From Marinilabiliales bacterium (GTDB lineage Bacteria > Bacteroidota > Bacteroidia > Bacteroidales > UBA12077): a DNA stretch of 25,676 nt. Below, one piece after another: positions 8,883 to 16,018 of this stretch; positions within the stretch are counted from its first letter, which is position 1; each line of letters starts with the position of its first letter. The stretch is taken from NCBI GenBank assembly GCA_002869305.1, contig PKTC01000232.1, forward strand, positions 1 through 25,676, read 5' to 3'. A program made the translations under genes and the position numbers. The notes beneath the pieces were generated by a model. That model ran no database searches, had not been told where the DNA came from, and saw only the letters and a list, made by a program, of their open reading frames with translations.

Positions 8883-9365
8883 TTAGCGAATTTCAACTTT
8901 TTCAATTCTTAAGCCAATATCAGATATATATTCTAATTCATCAGTACGCATAGCCTGAGTGTATTCAAATACGTATATACCAGAAACCGGAAATCGAATA
9001 TTTTTTTTATAAACAAATTGATTATCATACATATCACCCCATCCATGTCCCGTCCATTTTCCTCTATCATCTGCTAAATAGCACTCGAATGTATCTCTTA
9101 GAGATGAACCGTTAGGAGAAGAGGTATTTACAAAGAGAAACAGGTTTTGCATTTTATATCTGGATGTATTTCGCACGTTAATATAAATATTGTGAGGGTT
9201 TATAGTATCGTGAATATCGACCTGAAACTGAATTACCGAATCCTTATGCCAAGAATAGTTGTCCAACTCAATATTTGTTTCATACACTTGATTTGTATCA
9301 CACGAGAATAGTCCAAGTCCAATAAAAATGATAAAAATGCATCTAAGAATCTTTCCTCCGGTCAT
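8883..9365 (-). CDS. gldH: Gliding motility lipoprotein GldH
   Basis: I place the start at the ATG at 9365. This gives a 160-residue protein opening with MTGGKILRCIFIIFIGLGLF and a lipobox Cys at 22. Longer in-frame starts up to 9425 would put a charged stretch ahead of the signal and lie inside ricT. The body (NTRYKMQNLFLFVNTSSP-like segment, DDRGKWTGHGWGD, IRFPVSGIYVFEYTQAMR) matches GldH, an outer-membrane-directed lipoprotein needed for gliding in flavobacteria but also conserved in non-gliding Bacteroidales. It overlaps the end of ricT by 23 bases, so the two should be translationally coupled. Confidence 0.85.
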   Translation of the reverse strand: MTGGKILRCIFIIFIGLGLFSCDTNQVYETNIELDNYSWHKDSVIQFQVDIHDTINPHNIYINVRNTSRYKMQNLFLFVNTSSPNGSSLRDTFECYLADDRGKWTGHGWGDMYDNQFVYKKNIRFPVSGIYVFEYTQAMRTDELEYISDIGLRIEKVEIR

Positions 9366-10503
9366 TTCTTGGCTTTTTGCGTTTGGGATTTCTTTTTTTC
9401 TTTCTTTTCGGTTTCTGATCATCAAAACGAGTTAGACTATCTTGCCCTACCTCATTTTTATAATCTAAGGTACTATCGATTCGTGTATTAGATGTATCAA
9501 TTAATACATCAACTTTTTTACCTTTTTTATTAAGTTCAACAATTTCTTTAACCCTCTCAACTGGTACTGGAGTAAAATTTACCATATTAATCGGATCGAA
9601 TGTATACCACATTATCCTTCTGAAAATATCTGTTTTAGTATGATGAGCCTGACCTGTTTTAGTTTCTAAAACAATATCTTTTGATGGAAAATCCTTTTGA
9701 GCATCTATATAACTATCAACCTCATAATTTAAACAGCATTTTAATTTTCCACATTGTCCAGCTAATTTCTGAGGATTTAATGATATCTCCTGGTATCTAG
9801 CTGCATTTGTTGTTACCGAAACAAAGTTTGTTATCCAGGTTGAACAACACAATTCTCGTCCGCAGGAGCCAACTCCACCTATTCTTCCTGCCTCTTGCCT
9901 GGCGCCAATTTGACGCATTTCAATTCTAATCTTGAATTTTTCGGCTAGAATCTTTATCAATTCTCTAAAGTCCACTCTTTCATCAGCAATGTAATAAAAT
10001 ATTGCTTTTGTTTTATCTCCCTGATATTCAACATCTCCAATTTTCATTTCAAGTTTCAACTCGGAAGCAATTTTTCTTGTCTCCAACATGGTTGAATCTT
10101 CGAGCGATGTTGCTTCGTGCCATTTATCTAAATCGGCTGGTTTTGCTTTTCTATAAACCTTTTTAAATTCAAATTCTGTTGGATTAATACCTTGTTTACG
10201 TAATTGAAAATGAACTAGTTCTCCGGTTAAAGAAACAACACCAATATCATGACCTGGTGAAGCTTCAACAGCTACAATATCACCTTTATTTATGCGTAAA
10301 GAGTTCGCATTTATAAAAAATTCCTTTCTTGTATTTTTAAATCGAACCTCAATAATATCGTACTTTTGTGTTGATTTAGGTATATCGCTCAACCAGTCAA
10401 AAGTTTCTAGCTTGCTACAGCTTTCTGGTTTAAGACAATTACTACAAGAAGATATATTTGATTCTGGCTGAACTCCAGATTTTTCTTTTTCAGTGCTATC
10501 CAT
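9343..10503 (-). CDS. ricT: PSP1 domain protein, RicT/YaaT-like
   Basis: This 386-residue protein contains a PSP1 domain of the RicT/YaaT type, with cysteine-rich segments GRELCCSTW and GQCGKLKCCLNYE in the C-terminal half and a further cysteine cluster at the N-terminus (SSCSNCLKPESCSKLE). In Bacillus the RicAFT complex binds Fe-S clusters and acts with RNase Y in mRNA processing; its role in Bacteroidetes is unproven. The C-terminus is a strongly basic, Lys/Arg-rich tail of about 25 residues that could contact nucleic acid, and it is encoded partly in the region overlapping gldH. The start is ATG at 10503. The holB-ricT-gldH order is one I recall from Bacteroidetes genomes. A -7 promoter box lies about 70 bases upstream. 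Confidence 0.88.
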   Translation of the reverse strand: MDSTEKEKSGVQPESNISSCSNCLKPESCSKLETFDWLSDIPKSTQKYDIIEVRFKNTRKEFFINANSLRINKGDIVAVEASPGHDIGVVSLTGELVHFQLRKQGINPTEFEFKKVYRKAKPADLDKWHEATSLEDSTMLETRKIASELKLEMKIGDVEYQGDKTKAIFYYIADERVDFRELIKILAEKFKIRIEMRQIGARQEAGRIGGVGSCGRELCCSTWITNFVSVTTNAARYQEISLNPQKLAGQCGKLKCCLNYEVDSYIDAQKDFPSKDIVLETKTGQAHHTKTDIFRRIMWYTFDPINMVNFTPVPVERVKEIVELNKKGKKVDVLIDTSNTRIDSTLDYKNEVGQDSLTRFDDQKPKRKKKRNPKRKKPRNDRRKDS

Positions 10504-10574
10504 AACTTACTTGTTATTCTCTACAAAATCATTCTCCAATAATACATCTAAAATTAGATAGATATATCAGTATG

Positions 10575-10582
10575 CAAAAGTA
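10575..10582 (-). promoter_or_regulatory. Bacteroidetes -7 promoter box for ricT
   Basis: On the minus strand this is TACTTTTG followed by C, matching TAnnTTTG. It lies about 72 bases before the ricT ATG and just after the holB terminator, as expected for a new transcription unit (ricT-gldH-trmB-ATL). No clear -33 element is visible. Confidence 0.45.
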
Positions 10583-10596
10583 ATGAAATAAGCATT

Positions 10597-10640
10597 AAAA
10601 AAATAATCATTCTTTATACCTCAGTAATGATTGTTTTTTT
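10597..10640 (-). terminator. Terminator downstream of holB (symmetric hairpin)
   Basis: A 15-bp stem pairs seven A's plus TAATCATT (10597-10611) with AATGATTG plus seven T's (10626-10640), with one T-G wobble and a 14-base loop. On the minus strand the stem ends in a run of T's, about 50 bases past the holB stop. It is symmetric and could act in both directions, but only holB is known to transcribe into it. Confidence 0.6.
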
Positions 10641-10689
10641 ATTGCGATTCCATGTGATCGTTTAAAAATAATAAATAAACACATGAAAT

Positions 10690-11817
10690 TTACTTTCTTA
10701 TCAATTTTATAATTTTTAATCCTAAATCTAAAAATACAATTTTATTGTAAGCATTCATTTCGATATCGGCATGTGCGCGATTTAATGCTTCGTACAACTG
10801 ATTAACATTCTCCGAATTTATAAACTGTGAAAACTTTTCTGAAAACTCCATTTCTTTTTGAGTTAAATATACAATTTCTCTGTTTTGTATATTCAACATA
10901 AAATTTTCACGGACTAATCTAATGGCATAAGCCAGGAAATTTTTCTGCTTTTCACGTCCAATTCTTGCGATTTCATCAACCCAGTCTATAACCTCAATTA
11001 TTTTGCGTTGGTATGATAACCTCATAAGCAAAGTAAATTGCTCAAAGTTAAAATTATCCTCTTCGGTTGAATTTATTAAATTTTGTGCCTGAAAATAATT
11101 GCCATAAGCCAAGTGAACAATATCCTTAGCCTTTTCAGGAGCTAATCCGAATATATCGCAAAGTGCATTATGCATACTATTGTTGTCGATTTTCGGAATC
11201 TTGATTAATTGTGTTCTTGAAAGAATGGTAGCTAAAATTTGTTCTGAATTTTCTGATACTAATAAAAATAAAGTCTTTGCTGGTGGCTCTTCTATTAATT
11301 TTAATAATTTATTTGCAGCAAAAGCATTCATTTTTTCAGGAAGCCATATAATCATTATTTTGTATTCAGCTTCAAAAGTTTTAAGGTTTAACTTTTTTAG
11401 AATCTCATAGCTTTCATTTTTACTGATGATTCCTTGTTTATTTTCAACATCAATTATCTGGTACCACTTGTTTTGATTTATATATGGGTTTTCAATTATT
11501 GCTTCTCTCCATGAAGATATATAATCATCACTAACCGGATCTTTAGAAACTGTTTTTGAAGTGGAAACCGGATATACAAAATGTAAATCAGGATGTATTA
11601 ATTTCTTAAACTTTAGACATGAGGAACAAACGCCACAAGAATCATTTTCCTGTTTGTTTTCGCATGAAATAAATTGCGCATATGCAATAGCTAGAGCAAG
11701 ATTTCCAGAACCTTCGGGTCCTAAAAACAATTGAGCATGGCTTACTCTATTTTCTTTAATCGTTTTTAGCAACTTTTCTTTAATGTTTTGATGTCCAACA
11801 ACTTCCTTGAATTGCAT
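10690..11817 (-). CDS. holB: DNA polymerase III clamp-loader subunit delta'
   Basis: This 375-residue protein starts with MQFKEVVGHQNIKEKLLKTI and has the AAA+ fold of the clamp loader, with a zinc-binding cysteine set (CENKQENDSCGVCSSC, about 52-67). The P-loop reads GPEGSGN, lacking the Lys needed to bind ATP, which fits delta' as the non-ATPase stator subunit and not DnaX. EPPAKTLFLLVSE and the Arg of ILSRTQLI (SRC-like motif) also fit. It would help load the sliding clamp at the replication fork. The gene heads the minus-strand run and is divergent from the PGK gene. Confidence 0.9.
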   Translation of the reverse strand: MQFKEVVGHQNIKEKLLKTIKENRVSHAQLFLGPEGSGNLALAIAYAQFISCENKQENDSCGVCSSCLKFKKLIHPDLHFVYPVSTSKTVSKDPVSDDYISSWREAIIENPYINQNKWYQIIDVENKQGIISKNESYEILKKLNLKTFEAEYKIMIIWLPEKMNAFAANKLLKLIEEPPAKTLFLLVSENSEQILATILSRTQLIKIPKIDNNSMHNALCDIFGLAPEKAKDIVHLAYGNYFQAQNLINSTEEDNFNFEQFTLLMRLSYQRKIIEVIDWVDEIARIGREKQKNFLAYAIRLVRENFMLNIQNREIVYLTQKEMEFSEKFSQFINSENVNQLYEALNRAHADIEMNAYNKIVFLDLGLKIIKLIRK

Positions 11818-12007
11818 AAATTCCTGTTTATTTATTTCATTTTTGAAGGATAATTTGTAAAAATAATAATAAAGAAAACATGAACAATATTTAATTTAAT
11901 GTTAGCTTATTCAAAGATATATTTTGATATTATTTCACTTATTCTAAGCGGGAGTTAAATGAAAATATATTTCTATCTTTAACGCATCATCAAAAAAAGT
12001 GCTTAAA

Positions 12008-14392
12008 ATGTATTCAATCGACAACTTTAATTTTACTGGGAAAAAAGTTCTAATGCGTGTAGATTTTAATGTTCCATTAAACGAGAATCTTGAAATTACT
12101 GATGATACTCGGATCATTACTGCAATTCCTACGATTCAAAAAATAATTACAGAAGGTGGTTCGGTTATTTTACTAACACATTTAGGCAGACCAAAAGGAA
12201 TAATTAATGAAAAGTTGTCCCTTAAAATTATTCTTCCGCATCTTAGCAAGGTATTGGGGAGCGAAGTTAAATTTGCACCGGATTGCATTGGAGAAGAAGC
12301 AAAAGAGTTAGCAAATAATTTAAATCCGGGAGAAATATTATTACTTGAAAACTTGCGTTTTTACAAAGAAGAAACAGATGCAAATGAAGCTTTTGCTAAA
12401 AAATTGGCTCAACTTGGTGATGTATATGTAAACAATGCATTTGGTACAGCACATCGGGCACACGCCTCAACATTTACAATTACAAAGCATTTTCCTGGCA
12501 AGTGTATGTTTGGCTATTTAGTAGAAAATGAAATTAACAACATCGATAAAATTTTACATCAACCGATACATCCATTTACAGCGGTACTAGGTGGCTCAAA
12601 AGTGTCTACCAAAATCCATATTATTGAGTCATTAATCGAAAAAGTTGACAATTTAATTATTGCTGGAGGGATAGGTTTTACTTTTGCAAAAGCTATGGGA
12701 GGTAACATTGGGAATTCTTTGGTTGAAGAAGATTTCCTTGATTTTGCTCGACACATAATTGAAAAAGCAGAAAAAAATAAAGTAAAACTTTTCTTACCAA
12801 CAGATTGTATCGTTGCCGATGAATTTAAAAACGATGCAAACATTGACCATTGTGATATTATGGAAATCCCAGATGGTTGGATGGGCTTAGATATAGGTAT
12901 TAAATCAGCGAATCGTTTTGCTGATATTATTGAAAACTCTAAAAAAATTCTTTGGAATGGCCCAATAGGTGTTTTTGAAATGCCAAGTTTTTCAATGGGA
13001 ACATTAAAAATTGCAATGTCGGTAGCACGAGCTACAGATAAAGGAGCATTCTCTTTGATTGGAGGTGGCGACTCTATTGCTGCTGTAAACAAATATAGCC
13101 TTGCACATAAAATAAGTTATATTTCCACTGCTGGTGGTGCTTTGTTAGAATATTTAGAGGGAAAGGAACTGCCCAGCATTAAAGCCATCAAGCAAAACTT
13201 AACTATTGATAGATATAATTTCGAAGGTAAAAAGGTTCTAATGCGTGTTGATTTTAACGTTCCTCTTGATGAGAATAACGAAATAACAGATGCAACAAGA
13301 ATAATTACAGCCTTACCAACTGCCCGTAAGATATTAGCTGAAGGAGGTTCTGTAATTTTCTTAACTCATTTGGGCAGACCCAAAGGGCAACGTGACGAAA
13401 AATTCTCGTTAAAACACATACATTCATATTTAAATAAATCGCTAGATGGGAAAGTAAAATTTGTGAGTGATTGTATTGGAGAAGAGGCGATAATAGCCGC
13501 AACAGTATTGAAGCCTGGAGAATGTTTGTTGCTTGAGAATCTTCGTTTTCATAAAGAAGAAACCGATGCAGATGAAAATTTTGCAAAACAACTTTCTGAC
13601 CTTGGTGACACCTATGTTTTTAATGCCTTTGGAACAGCTCATAGAGCACATGCTTCAACTTATACTTTGGCTAAGTTTTTCCCTGAAGATAAAATGCTTG
13701 GGTATCTAGTTGAAAATGAAATTAATAATATCGACAAGGTTGTAAAGCAGGCTAAAAAACCTTTTACCGCTGTTCTTGGTGGATCAAAAGTTTCGACAAA
13801 AATTCATATCATTCTGGCCCTAATTGAAAAGGTTGATAATTTTATTATTGCAGGCGGAATAGCATTTACATTTGCAAAATCCTTGGGTGGTAATATTGGT
13901 AATTCTCTCGTTGAAGATGAATACATAGACGTTGCAAATGAAATTATCAAAAAGGCCCAAGAAAAAGGAGTAAATCTGTATTTACCTAGCGACTGTATTA
14001 TTGCTGATGAATTTAAAAATAATGCGCACATTGAACATACCGAAATAGATAATATTAAAGATGGATGGATGGGTTTAGATATAGGTATTAAATCTGCGAA
14101 TCAGTTTACAGAAGTAATTGAAAATTCTGCAACCATATTATGGAATGGGCCTATTGGGGTTTTTGAAATGTCAAATTTTTCGATGGGAACTTTAAAAATT
14201 GCAATGGCTATTGCCCGGGCAACTGATAAAGGAGCGTTTTCTTTAATTGGTGGTGGTGATTCCATTTCGTCCGTGAATAAATTTAGCTTGGCTCACAAAA
14301 TTAGTTACATTTCAACAGCTGGGGGCGCTTTACTTGAATATATTGAAGGGAAAGAATTACCTGCACTAAAAGCTATATCAAAAGATATTTAA
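12008..14392 (+). CDS. pgk: Fused tandem phosphoglycerate kinase (two complete PGK domains)
   Basis: One frame encodes two full PGKs end to end. PGK interconverts 1,3-bisphosphoglycerate plus ADP with 3-phosphoglycerate plus ATP in glycolysis. I chose ATG 12008 over the in-frame GTG 11999 because MYSIDNFNF matches usual PGK starts, giving 794 residues. Domain 1 is about residues 1-397 and domain 2 about 398-794; they align without gaps at an offset of 396 residues and are about 73% identical by hand count. Each retains RVDFNVPL, the substrate Arg in TRI (R35 in domain 1), HLGRPKG, HRAHAS, both lysines of GGSKVSTKI (K198/K202; K594/K598), WNGPIGVFE and GGGDS. Both share departures from the usual sequence: NAFG for DAFG, DIGIKS for DIGPKT and STAGG for STGGG. 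The junction KAIKQN-LTIDRYNF has no linker and no internal start. Upstream, TATCTTTA at 11974-11981 is a partial -7 box. Confidence 0.95.
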   Translation: MYSIDNFNFTGKKVLMRVDFNVPLNENLEITDDTRIITAIPTIQKIITEGGSVILLTHLGRPKGIINEKLSLKIILPHLSKVLGSEVKFAPDCIGEEAKELANNLNPGEILLLENLRFYKEETDANEAFAKKLAQLGDVYVNNAFGTAHRAHASTFTITKHFPGKCMFGYLVENEINNIDKILHQPIHPFTAVLGGSKVSTKIHIIESLIEKVDNLIIAGGIGFTFAKAMGGNIGNSLVEEDFLDFARHIIEKAEKNKVKLFLPTDCIVADEFKNDANIDHCDIMEIPDGWMGLDIGIKSANRFADIIENSKKILWNGPIGVFEMPSFSMGTLKIAMSVARATDKGAFSLIGGGDSIAAVNKYSLAHKISYISTAGGALLEYLEGKELPSIKAIKQNLTIDRYNFEGKKVLMRVDFNVPLDENNEITDATRIITALPTARKILAEGGSVIFLTHLGRPKGQRDEKFSLKHIHSYLNKSLDGKVKFVSDCIGEEAIIAATVLKPGECLLLENLRFHKEETDADENFAKQLSDLGDTYVFNAFGTAHRAHASTYTLAKFFPEDKMLGYLVENEINNIDKVVKQAKKPFTAVLGGSKVSTKIHIILALIEKVDNFIIAGGIAFTFAKSLGGNIGNSLVEDEYIDVANEIIKKAQEKGVNLYLPSDCIIADEFKNNAHIEHTEIDNIKDGWMGLDIGIKSANQFTEVIENSATILWNGPIGVFEMSNFSMGTLKIAMAIARATDKGAFSLIGGGDSISSVNKFSLAHKISYISTAGGALLEYIEGKELPALKAISKDI
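12011..13198 (+). repeat. PGK tandem duplication, copy 1
   Basis: First unit of a direct in-frame duplication with a period of 1188 bases, covering the first kinase domain. The protein aligns without gaps to copy 2. Many synonymous and about a quarter of amino-acid positions differ, so the duplication is old and not an assembly repeat. Confidence 0.85.
13199..14386 (+). repeat. PGK tandem duplication, copy 2
   Basis: Second unit of the 1188-base duplication, covering the second kinase domain. It begins at TTAACTATTGAT, where copy 1 has the start of its kinase domain just after the initiation codon. Any former stop codon, spacer and start codon between the units have been lost. Confidence 0.85.
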
Positions 14393-14396
14393 AGAT

Positions 14397-14420
14397 AGCG
14401 TTTCGCAAACGTTTTCATTT
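14397..14420 (+). terminator. Weak hairpin after the double pgk
   Basis: AGCGTTT-CGC-AAACGTT (14397-14413, one G-T wobble) lies four bases past the stop and is followed by TTCATTTTT. The stem is short and the T tract broken, so termination may be partial, leaving read-through into the third PGK gene possible. Confidence 0.35.
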
Positions 14421-14517
14421 TTATGTAAAAAGAAGAATATTGAAGTCTTTCTCTTCTTCAGTGATGCATACAGAATGTTTAAATGTTTTTGATTTTTTAG
14501 AAAAGTATTAAATTTAA

Positions 14518-14533
14518 GGAACAAATTTGTCCC
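14518..14533 (+). promoter_or_regulatory. Near-perfect 16-base palindrome upstream of the third PGK gene
   Basis: GGAACAAATTTGTCCC is symmetric apart from one mismatched pair. It lies 96 bases before the ATG at 14630 in the 237-base gap between the two PGK genes. Its size and symmetry suit a dimeric repressor or activator site, but no matching second copy was noticed in the window. Confidence 0.3.
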
Positions 14534-14620
14534 ATTTACATACCCATATTAATTGCTTCAAAAACAATTTTGAAGTATCTTGTGTTTCCTTTCAACAATC
14601 ACTTTGTAAACTAAAAAAAC

Positions 14621-14625
14621 GGAGG
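14621..14625 (+). promoter_or_regulatory. Strong Shine-Dalgarno GGAGG before the third PGK gene
   Basis: GGAGG lies four bases before the ATG at 14630. Most starts in this window lack such a site, as is usual in Bacteroidetes, so this one stands out and fixes the start. TCACTTTG at about 14599-14606 is one base from the -7 consensus TAnnTTTG and may be the promoter. Confidence 0.55.
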
Positions 14626-14629
14626 TTTT

Positions 14630-15916
14630 ATGCTCGATAAATATAACATTCCATCTATCCAAGATGCAGACTTAAATGGTAAAGTAGTTCTAGTACGTGT
14701 TGATCATAATGTGGTAAAAAAAGGTATTATTCATGATCCATACAGGATTGATGCAACTATCGGTACATTATATCATATCAATGCAAAAGGTGGTAAAATT
14801 ATTTTGATGTCGCACGTGGGACGACCCAAAGATAAAATAACAGGAGAAATTAAAATTAGCAAGGATACTTCAGTTGAGCCGATTGTAGAATACTTAAGAA
14901 ACAAACTTCACATAAACATGAAAATTCCCGACTTTTATCCTCACGAAAATAAAGGATATATTGGAATTGAAACTTCTATTAATCATTCAATTAGAGAATT
15001 AAAAGAAGGGAAAATAGATGGAATTTATCTGCCTAATACAAGATGGTTCCAGGGAGAAGAGTCCAAGGGAGCTGACATGGACCGTTTTGCAAATCAATTA
15101 GCAGGTCTGGCAGATATTTATGTAAACGATGCATTTGGTTCGTGGCAACCACATGCATCAACTGTGGGTATTAACAAATACTTACCTTCGTATGCAGGGT
15201 TCTTAATGCAAAAAGAAATTGAAAACCTGGAGAGAATTTATAGCCCTCAATCTCCATTTATTGCCGTAGTTGCAGGCTCAAAATTCGACACCAAAATTGA
15301 TTCTTTATATGCTTTAATTAAAAAAGCCGATTACCTTGTTTTAGGAGGCGTAATTTATAATGCTTACTTAAATGCAAAATATGGTATTGAAATTAAAGGA
15401 ATATCTGATGATGATGTTGCGCATGCCAATGAGTTTGTTAAATTTAGCGAACAATATCCCGGTAAATTAATTGAACTTCCATTTATTGTTGAATCTGATA
15501 CTTTAGATGGTAAATTTAAAGGCAAAAACAGAGTTCATAATATTCATGAACTTAAACCCGGAACAAAACTGAATTATGTGTTAGATGTTGCTAAGGAATC
15601 ATTCTATGAAGATAAAATTCATAAAATATTTTCGACTGCCCGAACTATATTCGTAAATGCAGTTATGGGATTTACACCGCATTTTAACGAGGGAACCATT
15701 GCTCTTGATGAACTCATAGATGAAAATGTTGAAGCAGTTAAACTTTATGGTGGAGGTGATACTATGCAAGAATTAAAAAGATTACTACCCGGATTATATA
15801 TTGTTGCTCTGGACAGTCCTATGTATTATATATTTACGGGAGGTGGCGCTGTTTTAAAAGCAATTCAGGAAGGAACTACTTTAGGAATTGAACCCGTAAA
15901 AGCTTTAACAAAATAA
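14630..15916 (+). CDS. Divergent phosphoglycerate kinase-family protein
   Basis: This 428-residue protein has the PGK fold signatures but is far from its fused neighbours. Kept are VRVDHNV (about 22-28), the Arg in DPYRI (R39), SHVGRPK (61-67), YVNDAFG (164-170), both lysines of AGSKFDTKI (K218, K222), GGGDT (374-378) and FTGGGA (402-407). Changed are HRAHAS to WQPHAS, placing Gln173 where PGKs have a substrate-binding Arg, and the WNGPMGVFE hinge and nucleotide segment to VNAVMGFTPHFNEG (342-355). The DIGPKT segment is also lost. It is about 30 residues longer than a usual PGK, with extra sequence near 95-130. The fold call is firm. Whether it phosphorylates 3-phosphoglycerate is open: it may use another acyl phosphate, work at altered affinity or be regulatory. 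A strong Shine-Dalgarno and a downstream terminator frame it as its own unit. Confidence 0.85.
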   Translation: MLDKYNIPSIQDADLNGKVVLVRVDHNVVKKGIIHDPYRIDATIGTLYHINAKGGKIILMSHVGRPKDKITGEIKISKDTSVEPIVEYLRNKLHINMKIPDFYPHENKGYIGIETSINHSIRELKEGKIDGIYLPNTRWFQGEESKGADMDRFANQLAGLADIYVNDAFGSWQPHASTVGINKYLPSYAGFLMQKEIENLERIYSPQSPFIAVVAGSKFDTKIDSLYALIKKADYLVLGGVIYNAYLNAKYGIEIKGISDDDVAHANEFVKFSEQYPGKLIELPFIVESDTLDGKFKGKNRVHNIHELKPGTKLNYVLDVAKESFYEDKIHKIFSTARTIFVNAVMGFTPHFNEGTIALDELIDENVEAVKLYGGGDTMQELKRLLPGLYIVALDSPMYYIFTGGGAVLKAIQEGTTLGIEPVKALTK

Positions 15917-15947
15917 AAAAAAATCGCATTTTTGTAAATATATTTTT

Positions 15948-15987
15948 AGAAAAGAAGTCAGCAAAAAACCTGGCTTCTTTTCTTTCT
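15948..15987 (+). terminator. Rho-independent terminator after the third PGK gene
   Basis: A 14-bp stem (AGAAAAGAAGTCAG at 15948-15961, CTGGCTTCTTTTCT at 15970-15983, one T-G pair) has an 8-base loop. It lies 31 bases past the stop and is T-rich on its 3' side. Because it falls before the mutase gene, the mutase may need its own promoter or read-through. Confidence 0.7.
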
Positions 15988-16018
15988 AAATTTTCAGAAC
16001 AACAAAATATTTTGAAAC

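Noticed and set aside
10597..10640. The holB hairpin as a terminator for a plus-strand gene
   Set aside because: No plus-strand gene lies upstream, so only the minus-strand role is supported.
11974..11981. TATCTTTA as the promoter of the double pgk
   Set aside because: It departs from TAnnTTTG at the final G and no -33 element is present, so I mention it only inside the gene entry.
12559..13092. A 177-codon open frame on the minus strand inside the double pgk
   Set aside because: It lies antisense to conserved kinase sequence, has low-complexity Ser/Pro/Ile composition and resembles no family; it is a shadow of the real gene.
12011..14386. The PGK duplication as an assembly artefact
   Set aside because: The two copies differ at roughly a quarter of amino acids and at many synonymous sites, which a collapsed or doubled read could not produce.
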